Assembly: GCA_914767715.1 (NCBI GenBank)
Contig: OU612068.1
Span: 17,546,001 to 17,610,000 of the forward strand
Direction of reading: 5' to 3'
DNA length: 64,000 nucleotides
DNA from: Membranipora membranacea
Taxonomy: Eukaryota; Bryozoa; Gymnolaemata; Cheilostomatida; Membraniporidae
The notes beneath the pieces were generated by a model. It was not told where the DNA came from. It made no database searches and saw only the letters and a list, made by a program, of their open reading frames with translations. Shown here piece by piece: positions 48,825-61,511 of this stretch. How positions within the stretch are numbered: the first letter of the stretch is position 1; each line of letters begins with the position of its first letter. A program made the translations under genes and the position numbers.

Positions 48825-50133
48825 TCAAATATAGAACCCTCTGTTGTCCTGGTGTTGTTTTATGAACTCCCTGAGCATGAACCTATGTTGTCCTAATTCT
48901 AAAGCACTTAGTCTTCTATGCACATTTTTGTTTAGGCATTTATTCACAAAGTCTTTGGCACCCTCACTGAAATCATCAGGCAGTCTAGGGCTAGGCTTCT
49001 CCATAGAACCAATGGTAAAGAGAGCACTCATCGGTTGTAGATGGAAGTATGGCGGTGAGCCTGTAGCCATCTCGATAACGGTGCACCCTATACTCCAGAT
49101 ATCGGCTTTGTGGGTTGGCTCTCCTGCCATCTGAACAACCTCTGGTGCCATCCAATATGGCGTTCCCTTTATACTGTAATCAAGTTTCATCGCACTGAGT
49201 GGAGTTACCAAATCGTCGGTTGTCTTTTTGGCAGTACCAAAGTCAATAAGTTTGATAAGTCCTGTTGTAGTTACCATCATATTAGAACCTTTGATGTCTC
49301 GGTGAACAACATTGTTAGCATGAAGATAAGTAACAGCGTCTATGATTTGCGAAGTGTAACGGCGAAATACAGACTCTTCGAAAACACCAAACTTCTTGAG
49401 AAGTGAGGCGATTGTTCCTCCTGATACGTGTTCCATGAGGATGTTAATAGTGTAGTCAGCTACATCCAAACCACAGTCAAGAAATCTACAATAAAACATT
49501 GAATATCAAGTTCATTCCATTGTCTATACATTGTGGGAACTAAGAAATGAACAGAAAGAATTGACCGGTTGGCGAGTTGTCACAATTAGACAGCAGAGGA
49601 GTTGCCCTCACTTTGATCAGGTGTACACAACCCTCAAGTTTTGATGGCAGATAACAGTTTTTCACAAAAATAATAATAATCATAAGTACACAGGTTACAA
49701 TATTGTTGGCACAGTAATGAACACCACGGAGAGAAAATCTGAGCTCACAAGCCATGAACCAATCTCAATCTAATTAAGGTAACACTTTCACTCACTTGAC
49801 GATGTTTCGATGATTTAGGGTTTTTTGTATGTCCACTTCACGTTGTATCAATCTGTAATCTGCCTCAGCGAGTTTCCAGTTAGTAGTATCAAGCTGTATC
49901 TGCTTCACTGCTACTATCTGCCCATCATCTGTCAATGCGCTATACACCTGAAACAAAGGAAAATACAACATATATATTATCTTGATTTTAAATTCCTGCT
50001 ATTTTTATAACGGTTTTTATAGTAACTAAACTACCATAACTTAAGAATTTTTTGACTTTTTATCGACCACAGTATGTATTCTGTAGCACAGCACCAATAC
50101 ATACTTATATCGAGAAATTTTATTTCTTGACTG

Positions 50134-50172
<39 letters not shown>

Positions 50173-53100
50173 GGCAGCAGTATGAGATAAGGGAATAGCC
50201 ACAATTACGTGAACGACCTTATGTGGTGATGAGGTCACCAATTTGTAACATAGATAATGAGTGCAGTGAAAGGACAAGGCTAGCCTCCCTATGACGTCTA
50301 CGCTAAACATATGGATGACCAAGGTGGATAACATCTTATACCCAATACTTTCAGGTATGACATAGATGCTGCCATTCTATGATATCGCAAATTTGGTAAT
50401 TATTGCCTGTCCGTTCATCATGACATGCACATAGCATGGCTCCTGTGCTGCGTTAGAGTTGATCAATGTTAACCACTCTCCCTGACACAATTCTATGGTT
50501 TTTGCCTCAAGATGATCTGATATGTTGTAATCAGAGAGTAACGCAATATAATGTAATGTAATGTACTAAGAGCTGAAAACTTCTCTGTTTCGATGCACTT
50601 ATTATGGAAAAATCATCATTAATTAGAAGAGATTTTGCATACATTGGCTATGAGACAAACGGATGGGATAAATCTAATCAATCAATCTAAACTAGATATG
50701 TCATCAGTTGAAAAGGAAACACTGCTGGAATGAAGCCTAGTTACAGTGACCTCATCATTATTTTTGTTTGTTAGGATCCTAGCAAGTGAAACTCAGAAGG
50801 GGCATTTCAATGTTTTCAATGCAAGCTCTGTGATTCAGAAAACTCTCTTGCAACAACTCTCATAAAAAATAAGCTTATGGTGACAGATGTTTGGCGTGTC
50901 TCTTGGTTTCCCAACAAAGATGACTCTCCAGACTTCAACTTCAGAATGAATAATTTTGCATAAACAATCAGCTTCACACCATATTTTGTATTTGTAAGTG
51001 TCCAAGTATCATCCTGGAGATATGCAGATAATTGATATACCAGTCCCCAATACTACATACACCAATAACATCCAGGCCCAGCAGTGAAGGGACGCTCTGC
51101 CTCCCCTACACTGCTCAATAGAATGCTATACTAGTAACTGAATATTCCATATAAGAATCAGGTCTTCTGAGTCTCCCATTTGCTATTTATATCATTGAAA
51201 TGCTTTTGGGGCTGGGGATTAACCCCAGACTCCACAGGAAGAGTTTACAGTACTTCACCTGGTGTTACATCGCACCCTCAAGGATTTTTGCCACCCCCAC
51301 CATTTTTCCTAAACTACGCCCCTGATACCAGTCCCAATACTACATATAGGCCAGCAGCAGCACCTCACTATTGTTTCATTGTGTGTAAGGATGATGAACA
51401 GAGAAAATTAATAGCAAATAATCAAATGATATTTATTATTGTTTGGATTTTTGATGTGGTACTATTCCTTAAGTGGGGCAATAAATAATGTTTTGCTAAA
51501 ATTCTTTTCTGATGCAGATTCTACAATATTTCTGCAGAACTAACTTGCAAATTTACTTGGCAACATTTAGCCAATCAAAATGGATAATTTTGAAGATAAG
51601 CCAATGACAGTGCAGAGCATTTTTGTTTATAAAAGATGGCCGCCAACCATGAGGCTTGCTGCATCAATTCCCACAACACAGAGCAATGGTAAAATCCACT
51701 GATTAAATTGTCACAACAGCAACTGGACAATGCTCTGAGCAAAGCTGAGGATTGGGTTTTGCTAGACAAACAGCCTGAGCTGCAGGAAGCTACTGATATA
51801 CTCTGGATCAGAGAGATAAGCTACCCTCATAATGCATATGATCAATGAACTAAACCTTAGTTAGTTAGTTCATTGATATGATCATGGGATATATATTGTG
51901 ATAGAATAGAGAATGATGACAATAGAAATGAACATTCTTTCTATGCTCACAAAATCTGCTATCTGAGATTTGCATAACAAAACTAGTAGCTGCACAGAAA
52001 GCCCACACCAGGAAAAATGTGAGTGTTAAGATGAATGATTGTGATAGTGTACTTCACTTTCAGGTTTCAATGTTTTTGTTTACTACAAGTACATTTATTT
52101 GTTTATTTCATGAACATACTAGTGTCTCTTCTAGTACTAGTAGCCTATCCTCATCCCAGGTGTTTCAATGTGATGGTAGGTTATCAATATTATTAGAAAA
52201 TCAATAATTTAAAAGAATTGGGTTTATGTAAAAAAAAAATAGGTCTATGGAATTGTTGACCTTACTTTCAGCAAGGAGTAACTTCGCTATTACAGCTTAC
52301 TCCAGTCCAAATCACAGGCCTTCTGTAGTTGGTGCAAGTCCAGTGGTCGAGTGCCCCAGTGGTCAAGGCCTAAGAGAGAAAAGGCCTCGACCACTGGGGC
52401 ACTCGACCACTGGACTTGCACCAACTACAGAAGGACTGTGGTCCAAATCACTACATTTAAAGCATGCCAGTTACTCATCAGCCTTTTAATGCTAGTGGGA
52501 CTGGATTGCTGTTACTACCAGCAAGGCAAAACACTTCTGTTAGCATTATTAGTAGTGTTAATGTGTTGTGATAGCAGTGTTATCAAACTATCATTTATGT
52601 ATTTAGAATGAAGATACATCTAGTAGTGATGATGACAACGGAAACAAGGCGACAGCTTGGTTACTCTTTACTGTTCAGTGTTTATGAATTACAGATGCTC
52701 GATTCGTTTTTTTTTTCAGCTGGCTTGTACCAAGCGGCTCAAGCTAATGAAATAGAGAGCTTACTATTATATATTTGAAAACTCTGATGATGTGGCAAGA
52801 GAAGCACACTACCATCAAATACTATTCCAGGAAGACTTATGAAAGGTGAAGGATAGTTCAAAACCTTGAAAACTCTAGAGGAGTAAATAGTTTGCTGGAG
52901 GAGATGTTCACCATTTCACACAATCCTAAGACAGGTGACATCCAAGCCTTACTTCATTTAGACTCTCACCTCAGTACTGCTTGCCAAAAGTTAGTGCTAG
53001 CTAACATTAAGTCACCCATAAACTAGCTAAACTAAGCCAAATATTACTCCTCTAGGGTAACTATAGGTTATTTCTGTAGTGTTATATCTATGTCAGCATC

Positions 53101-56100
53101 TATGGTTTATTTAAAGAAGAGTCTGCTTGTAAAATATGTGTAGGGTGATGTCATAGGTCTAAGCAGTTGACATCCATTACAAGAAAGCCATAACCCCCCT
53201 TCCTCCCCCCCGTGTTTATATATCTACTTGCTTGTAATACGAATAACATATTCCTCCAACAGATTTGTTTTGCAAGCTTTTTAACTTAGCTGCTAGATGT
53301 GATGTGAGATAGAATCATTTTTTGTTCAAAGGTTGTTCTACCTCCTGCTGTTAACTTGAGTTGAGATCCAGTTATGCGATTATATTTCCGCTCCTTAATC
53401 TTGAGTTTTATCATTCTTTCAGTGATACAGCGAAGGAGGAAGAACCACGCAAAAAGGCTTAAAATACCTATTCCGATCATAGATCATTGCCAAAGTCCAA
53501 GACTAAGAAGCACCAAATTTAACATGATGACCAAGTACAAAAATACTCTGCATGCATTTGTGTCAATGCATGTTTTCACATGAATTTTATATTCTTGATG
53601 TCCTTTGTTGCATGCCCACACATTGACATAGGTCACATTGCAGGTATGTGTTTTACTGCTGTATATATTCAATTGATACAGGCTTGTACCAATATCTACT
53701 TTCCATTTGGTCAATGAAGAGGATTTGTACCTTGAATGTAATTATCAATACTGGTTTTCACAGCAGGAAATACTCCTTTTTTTTGGCTTTCCTTCTTGTT
53801 TACCCAGGTCATATTATTGTTGGTATTCACTTGTTGTATTTTTATGTAACAATTTTATATATGTTTGTACATATATCTCACCTTCCAATAAGCCATTGAC
53901 TGGATTTTTACCTTGATAAAGAATGTATTATATCAATACAGGTTTTCGATGCATTTGATAAGCACATTAGTTTGTCTTTCTTTGCTTTCCTTCACGTTGA
54001 CACTGGTCACATTGTGCATATATCTTTGTTTATACTGGTGTGTACTTGTATTGCACCTCACAATAAGTCAATAAAGAGGATCTGTTTGTGCCTTGGTAGA
54101 TAATACACATACAGAATGCTCATTAAAAAACAAAATTTTGCAACTTTTTTGTCTTTTCTTAGCCTCTGTAGAAAGAATATGCACTCGGAGAGTTATGAAC
54201 TTTACATAATTGGATTCGCAGCGAAATTCAGGTCTAGTTTCACTCAATTCTAGGTAACCCCAGAGAGATAATTATTATTAAATGCAATTTTTTGATCACT
54301 CATTAGCAAGAAGTTTCTGGACTCAACCTGTTTTTCGCATCTTAACAGTTTTTCACATCTTAACTGGATCCACCCTGTCCCCATATATTCCCAATTTATA
54401 ATTAGACTGCTACCAGTTATTTTATCATAGGGTCTTCTTATGAAAAGATAATGAAAATCACATATTAAATTTGTTTATCGCTGTTATTTTGGAAAGGTTG
54501 CGCAAAACCTATTTTTATGCCACAACTGTGTTTGAGGGGTGTCTACAATCTGTCTGTAAAACGTCAATAGATGGATTTAGCAGTATGATATTTTCTCAAA
54601 AACCACTCAAGATATGTATGATATTAATAAAAAAATTTCAATGACGCCAATTCATTCTATGATTTTTGCCGAAAGAAGTTAAATGGTAAAAAACGCTCTA
54701 TATACCCCCCTTTACCACGTTTCTTACTTGGATCCGCCCCCTTTTGCCCCATTTGTAAAATAGTACATATGCGCCATCAGAACGGCCATAAAAAACTACC
54801 CCAGACAAAAGCGGTGGATGCTCATGTTAGAAGGCCGGTTTGCATTGTAAGCAATTGTGTGGATGCCTTCAATGCGACAATGGCAGGGACGACACTCAGC
54901 AAGATGAGTATAACCAAATTACCGATGATGAAGACCTTGACCTTTAAGCTAGTATGAATTTGCATCCTTTCTTTGTTTTGTTTTAGCAGTGATACTTATG
55001 TGCTCTTTAAAATAGCTATTAAATTCAAAATACATAATCAGATTACACGCTTTACCAGAATAAAACTTCATAAACGTTTACCTGTTTTTCACATCTTAAC
55101 TGGATCCACCCCTTTCTCAAATATTCTCAATTTATTATTACACTGCAACCAGATACTTTATGATGGGGTCTTTTTATAAACAATCATGAAAAATGACATG
55201 AGAAGTACATTTATCACTGTTATTCTTGCACGCTTGCACAAAACCTAGTATTATGCCGCAACTGTGTTCGAGGGGTGACTACAAATTTGTCTGTAAAATG
55301 TCAACCATTGGGTTTAGCTGTATGATATTTTCCCAAAAACTACTCAAGATATGCATGATATTGATAAAAAAAATTCAATGACACTGCTTCATTCTATGAA
55401 CTTTGCCAAGAGAAGTTAAATTGCAAAAAACGCCCTTTTAACCCCCTTTTCCGTGTTTCTTACTTGGATTCGCCCCTTTTTGCCCCATTTGTGAAATGGT
55501 ACATATGCGTCATCAGAACGGCCATAAAAAACTACCCCAGACAAAAGCGGTGGATGCTCATGTTAGAAGGCCGGTTTGCATTGTAAGCAATTGTGTGGAT
55601 GCCTTCAATGCGACAATGGCAGGGACGACACTCAGCAAGATGAGTATAACCAAATTACCGATGATGAAGACCTTGACCTTTAAGCTAGTATGAATTTGCA
55701 TCCTTTCTTTGTTTTGTTTTAGCAGTGATACTTATGTGCTCTTTAAAATAGCTATTAAATTCAAAATACATAATCAGATTACACGCTTTACCAGAATAAA
55801 ACTTCATAAACGTTTACCTGTTTTTCACATCTTAACTGGATCCACCCCTTTCTCAAATATTCTCAATTTATTATTACACTGCAACCAGATACTTTATGAT
55901 GGGGTCTTTTTATAAACAATCATGAAAAATGACATGAGAAGTACATTTATCACTGTTATTCTTGCACGCTTGCACAAAACCTAGTATTATGCCGCAACTG
56001 TGTTCGAGGGGTGACTACAAATTTGTCTGTAAAATGTCAACCATTGGGTTTAGCTGTATGATATTTTCCCAAAAACTACTCAAGATATGCATGATATTGA

Positions 56101-59100
56101 TAAAAAAAATTCAATGACACTGCTTCATTCTATGAACTTTGCCAAGAGAAGTTAAATTGCAAAAAACGCCCTTTTAACCCCCTTTTCCGTGTTTCTTACT
56201 TGGATTCGCCCCTTTTTGCCCCATTTGTGAAATGGTACATATGCGTCATCAGAACGGCCATAAAAAACTACACCAGATACAGTCTTCAATTTTCTCTGTT
56301 CAAGACACTTACGCAGATGTTATTTTTAGAGCCTTTTATGTATAGCCGCTGCTGGCCTAATACACCAATAAGATCCCATACACATAATGGTTCAGTGCCA
56401 AAAGTATGATGCTCCATGAACAATACATGAACCTTTGTGGTTGAATGTCGGATTGTATCAGCATTTCCCACAAGATATTCAGATAATAGATCAATCTCTT
56501 TACTAGCGTAACCCGAGAGAATTTTGTTGTCTAACAGGATGGTGACTGACAAGCCCTCTACAGCAGCCTCAGTGCAAGGCGGAATCACTTGGTATTTTGG
56601 GGGGGGGGGGGGGTCACTCACATAGATAACAAAACAGTTACCGTTACAAAACTCAGTCCATTTTCTTGATACATTTTGCTGTGACAGACCCTCTACAACG
56701 GCCTAAGTGTACAGCGGAATCACTTTGGTAGTTTGGAGGGGGGCACCCACGCGCACGGATAATAAAACAGTGACTGTAAAAGAACTCAGTCTATTCTTGA
56801 TACGCTAGCTGTAACAGACCTATTCATCGCAATGCCAGACCAGACTTACTCATTCTCCGAAGAAGAGTGTCATTAAAATCTAAGATAATGGTATAATTAC
56901 ACCAACAAATCTCCGATGCAAATCAATATCAGGGCAGATTGAAGTGTTTGACATAGCGATTTGAATTGACTTTCAAATGAGGATGACAGTATATATCTCA
57001 ATGAGGAGGATTGATTATCAAAATGTGTCAGAAATGGAACTTTGAAGTCCTGAGAAGAATCTAAATTGGTAGCCTACTCCAGAGGTTATATCAAAATTGA
57101 TAATATTTTAAATACCTTGACAGGCATAACCACGTGTATGTATCAGCCATCAATATTATAATGAAGATTGAATAATAAATCATAAACTATCTGTTTAATC
57201 ACATTATCGAAATGAAAAGTGAACAGATTGATGTTCAAGATAACTTGAAATCACAATTGCTATGCTGTAACTTAGCTGGTGGTGTAAATGGCTCAAACCC
57301 CTCATAATTCTATTTGGTAAGAGTCAACAACCTATCATTAACTAAACAATCTGTTGACGGTTACAAACCTTACGCAGGCCCGTAGTTCTAGGGGAAGCAG
57401 GGGGGCACTGCCTCCCCTAGAAAGCAAAACATAATGGCCTATGATTGAAAAATCCATGTCAGTATCAGATCCTCTGGGTTTTCCATTTTCTAGGGATGTA
57501 GCTTATAGCACCCCCCTGGTGATACCTTGGACTTTTGCCTCCCCTACCATTTTTCTTACACTACGGCCCTGAGTTTTTGATTGTTGCTGCTGTTGACATG
57601 TGCCTAGAATACACATCCGCTGTTAGGCCTCATATTAGTCCCCAAATGTGTTTAGACGCCTGATAATATTAAACCACTAAAAAGTCTGCACAATCATACT
57701 AGTATCTTGTTTTAGTAAGGAATTTTGTGATATGTATGAATGGCTTTATTCTTTAGGGTAGCAATAATTAAGTCAACATTTTCCGCTCTGATAAAATCAT
57801 CGGCCATAACAGTAGCCTGAATGCTGTAGACGCTTTCATAGGGCTAAGTGGCAGTTAAGTGCGAGACAACAGCCCTCAAGGGAGACTACAGCCCTCAAGC
57901 ATTTTTATTTATCAGCAGTGACCACAGTAATTTTTGGAACACCTCTTGTCAAGGGCTTACTTTGACTTAGTTCAACAACCAGTTGTACTGTATTATTACA
58001 CCGATACATCCCCGATATGTATAAGAGTGAAATCCAATTATGCAACCAGAGATATGAAAAACTAATCAGCGGTTTATTTTTTCAGACGATGATCATAGGC
58101 TTTGAGCTGACCGTTGACATCAAAATCAATTTCGGTAAAGCTGAACCACCTGCGGCATGACCAACCAGTCCAGTCGATGTGAAGCAGCTGCATACGAAGC
58201 GCATCGATCAAACTATGACACCGCTAGTTTCCTCTCCAATCCTGGTAGCGGCTCATTCTTTGAGGTGCTATTTACCATTCCATATTTATAATTTTTTTCT
58301 TTTTTATGGTGTTCTACTTTTAAACAGGGCGTTGCCAGGCTGCAGGCCAAATTATGACTAGATTCAATAAGTTTTGCAATAAAAATGACAAGTTTCAAGA
58401 ACCTGGAAGCAGGAAAAATTGCTTCATTAGACCATGCTAAAGTTAAAAGCAGTAATCTTACAATCCAACTTTAGCTGACTAATAGCAATGGGTTATCCAT
58501 GGGCAAGTTACATACCCCAGAACATCCCTGTTAAAACATGTCAAATCAAGAATTTGACGAGAAGCAAACTTGTCTCTGAGACAGCCTCATTGATTTTCTA
58601 GTCTTGTCTGCCCCTGTGAATCAAAGATTGTAAAGCTCGTAGAGCAATACTAGGATTTACTGACAATAAAACCTATCATAGCCACACAACTATGATTTTA
58701 TTTCGACGCAGATGTTTTTTCGAGACGGCTGTGTTTCTAATTATCCCCTGTGGCTGAATTTTAATTTAATTTACAAGTACTGATCTGTGCCATACATATT
58801 GAAACTATGAAGATTGAGCAAGTAAGAAACTCTCAGTTCAATGAAATCAAAAGTGGCCATTAAACTTGATGAGATGGCATCCAAGAAGTTCCAGCATAAT
58901 TATGAGCTGAGCGCATGAGAGGGATCCTTTAGCAACTGGATGTTTTGAGGTGAGATTAGCTAATTAATCCTCTTAGATGTTGCTTCCCCTGTCATAGTTC
59001 AGCGCATTTACAACATTCTATGTCTTTTCTCACTCGTAACAAGTCTTCAGGTCAAACAACAAAAATACTCCCTAAAATTTACGTTTATTCCTCAGGTAGA

Positions 59101-61511
59101 CCTACTCCCCGTGTTTCATTATTTTTGAACAGGACAGCGTAGCATATCTTCAGTTTTCAAATTCTCATTGACTTTATCTGACATCAGTCATAGCTGTTTT
59201 ATTCCAAGCCAAATAATAGCCTGGTACAGGTCAGGGATTAATTATTCTGTAAATCACGTTATATCTAAGGACAATGTAGTTGGGTGTCTGGTCTTATTTA
59301 GCAATTTCATTAGGCTTGGCACTACACCATCCATCCATCCCTCGTGTATATTCGGAGAGAGGAACTGGGCAGCACATCTGATTCAGTACTATCCTTCTTT
59401 CTCTTATATTGCTAAGTTCATCGCCTCATGGAAAACTATCTGGTTCAGTTCATCCAAGAGCTTCTCTAACTCCTTGGTTCATCAAAAAATAACTCAAATT
59501 GTGTAATGTTCCTCCCATTCATGCTGTAGACCTACTTTTTAATACTTGTTGTGATTCGTAATGTAATGTTGTACAGGTTTCAACTTGTCAAACAGTTGGA
59601 ATGTAGAATTTTAGACAGTTTTTATTGGATTTTGTGAGAACGTTGATTGATGGAATTTGTACACTACAGCAGCTAAGGCAATGACAAGCGAAATGGAGCA
59701 TGAAATGCTCAGGAACAAGTACTCATTTGAGAATTGATATTCATGAACTAAATAACTCAAACAAAAGACTACTCCCTTTTTGCATTCAAAACCATCCATT
59801 TACTAATACTAGCAATTTCTGAGTCCAATTGATGTTTTCAGGTGAGGCATTCTACATATTGGGGTCTATTGAATTAAAGCCATGTTTTATCAAAACAATT
59901 CTTTTGCAGCTACTTTATCATGTGAAAATATGTGATTTGCTTTGTGTTTGAGTATTGAAGCCTGCTAATCGCCGGATATTTTAGGGGATTTCAGGTCATA
60001 AGATACCCAACGGAAGCGGTACTACTTCATTATCAGATGAATCTTACTCCACCCTACCTTATACCTACCCATACTTGAGGCTATAAACCTATTTTTCCTT
60101 ATCTTGACAGGAAAACCTTATCCATTAACCTTATCAGTATCAACCTCAGAAATAGAGCCTAAATACACGGCAAAGTAATGTCAGGTAAATTCCCAGGTGC
60201 AATGATGATCTAACCAGATGATAATACCAGTATTTAGTGGTGCATCAAATAAAAAACTGCCAATAACCTATAACAGAGTCTGATGTACGAGTTTGATGTA
60301 TGAGACAAAGCATGAGTAAATCTATAATTGGCCAACATGTTATTGTTTATAGTACATCCCAAGCTGTCAAAGAAGAAACACTAGCTTACCTTTCCAAAGC
60401 TGCCTTTGCCAAGCAAGTTTCCCTTTTTCCACTTGATCACGCAGGCACACTGCTGTTCCACGTTAAGGCTTGTGGTATATTCCTCCGAGTCTGAAGCCCT
60501 GCGGCTGTTTGTCTGACTGGAATTTGAGCTACTGGCAGTGGTTAGCCCTGTATTAATAGTCATTGCAGACACCACCTGGCGCCTCTGCTGAATGTTGTGA
60601 GGTTTATTCCGTAGCACTGGATTAACTTCATTTTTACAGCTGTCACTTCTGGTCATGGAAGATGGTGACATTGGTCTCTGGATGGCACTTCTAGATGGCG
60701 GAGAGGGTGTGTTGGTCACTTTATGGTCAGTTAGAATAGATGGTTGGTTACCACCTCCTACACGAGACCTTGGAGATGATTTTTTATCCAATGAATTGTC
60801 ATGAATAGTGATTGATTTATCACTATTGTTTCTGTGTATTTTCGGTTCATTCACAGTCCAACTACCTTTCCTAATGAAATCAGCTGGTACAGGAGCACCG
60901 CGCCTTTGACTGTCTGATCTATCCCTTACGACAATGCTGCCATTGCTTCCCTGACGGGTGTGTCCTCTCTTCACAAGGTCAGAGCTATTGGTCCTCATGT
61001 GGCCCCGCAGTATCTGTTGCTCAAGACTGACATTGCCCGCTTTCTCACCTCCGCTGCCTTGTGAAGTGTACGACCTATCCATCGATCCTTTGCCGCTGTC
61101 TTCCTGGGCTAAAAGGTCTGACTGAAGGAGCTTGTAGCTGGATGATCTGCTGGTGGGCTGTGGTGGTTCAGCGGTGTCATTGTGAGTTTGTGTATACTGA
61201 TACTGATGGTCGGTGATACTATTAGCCTTTTGCAGCTGTGGGTTCTGCTTACTAGTATATGGCGTCTGTTCATTGTACACAGTGTTGTACAAGCTGTTAC
61301 CTGTCGGTTTGGGAAGCACCTTGCTGCCATCTTCACTTGGCCTACTTTTACCATTTGATTTGACCGATCCTCCACTTTTCTTTCTCTGTTTGCTGCCACT
61401 TTTTGATAGTTTCCTCGTAACAGGCGTAAACTTCAAGTTGGTGAAGCTGTTTGAAGGCGAACTTTTCGTCTGTTTCTCACAACAGTTCCCCATGCTGAAT
61501 GAAATGTCCAC
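48825..61511 (-). CDS. MAP3K19/YSK4-like protein kinase with an N-terminal acylation motif, 3 coding exons
   Basis: A MAP kinase kinase kinase. Exons in coding order: 60390–61511, 49796–49947, 48825–49485; phases join to 644 residues. The kinase domain starts near residue 363: glycine loop GKGSFGKV split by the first intron, then VAVKQIQLDTTN, HRNIVK, MEHVSGGTIASLLKKFG, VVHRDIKGSN (about 486), LIDFGTA (about 506), GTPYWMAPEVV and DIWSIGCTVIEMATG. HRDIKG-x-N and the GGTIASL segment place it with MEKK/STE11 kinases, closest by eye to MAP3K19. The N-terminal about 360 residues are Ser/Arg-rich and disordered. An ATG at 61491–61493 would give MGNCCEKQTK, a myristoylation plus palmitoylation signal. 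A 10.4-kb intron (49948–60389) holds most repeats of this part. Confidence 0.87.
50133..50172 (+). repeat. (AATC)n microsatellite
   Basis: Uninterrupted AATC/CAAT repeats, about 10 units, in the large MAP3K intron. Confidence 0.9.
51073..51324. mobile_element. hAT-like MITE, copy 1
   Basis: About 250 bp ending in …CCATTTTTCCTAAACTACGCC then CCTG, and beginning CAGGCCCAGCAGT. It shares its right end and the string CTGCCTCCCCTA with 57375–57571. Ends of CAGGG(G/C)CGTAG type are usual for hAT elements. No intact 8-bp target duplication is visible, so the class is tentative. Lies in the MAP3K intron. Confidence 0.5.
52305..52451. mobile_element. Hairpin element with 53-bp arms and an 11-bp target duplication
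   Basis: Arms 52319–52371 and 52382–52434 are reverse complements with one mismatch over 53 bp, separated by a 10-bp loop (AAGAGAGAAA). The unit is flanked by an exact 11-bp direct repeat, GTCCAAATCAC, at 52305–52315 and 52441–52451. The arms contain AGTCCAGTGGTCGAGTGCCC. Related but decayed copies lie at about 2090–2163 and 15758–15853. No coding capacity. Lies in the MAP3K intron. Confidence 0.85.
54345..56271 (+). repeat. Tandem array of a 736-bp unit (about 2.6 copies)
   Basis: Bases 54776–55535 and 55512–56271 appear identical by eye at an offset of 736 bp. A diverged copy of the unit's second half (about 54345–54775) precedes them at the same spacing (TTTTTCACATCTTAACTGGA at 54345, 55083 and 55819). 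Each full unit contains a degenerate cysteine-rich protein tail in the frame around 54810–54950: C-S-C-stop-KAGLHCKQLCGCLQCDNG, ending ITDDEDLDL and stop. CxCxKAGLxC…CxC tails occur at the ends of transposon-derived proteins in many animals, so the array is probably transposon-derived. Confidence 0.8.
56546..56815 (+). repeat. Imperfect tandem duplication of about 135 bp with a G15 run
   Basis: GTGACTGACAAGCCCTCTAC… (about 56546–56680) and GTGACAGACCCTCTACAACG… (about 56681–56815) are two diverged copies of one unit. Both contain GGCGGAATCACTT- or AGCGGAATCACTT-type sequence, a G-rich run, AAAACAGT and AACTCAGTC. The first copy carries 15 consecutive G (56599–56613). It directly follows the 736-bp array. 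Confidence 0.6.
57375..57571. mobile_element. hAT-like MITE, copy 2
   Basis: About 197 bp with inverted ends CAGGCCCGTAGT and (reverse complement) CAGGGCCGTAGTGTAAG. It contains CTGCCTCCCCTAG and CCTCCCCTACCATTTTTC, as in copy 1 at 51073–51324. No target duplication is seen. Confidence 0.5.

Noticed and set aside
54769-55915. Repeated frames MRHQNGHKK… and MFCFSSDTY… as duplicated genes
   Set aside because: They are identical only because the 736-bp DNA unit is duplicated. The protein-like signal (cysteine-rich tail) is in another frame and is broken by a stop.
56286-56621. 111-codon minus-strand frame starting MSDPPPPPK
   Set aside because: The proline run is the translated G15 tract and the frame covers part of a tandem duplication. 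No domain is recognisable.
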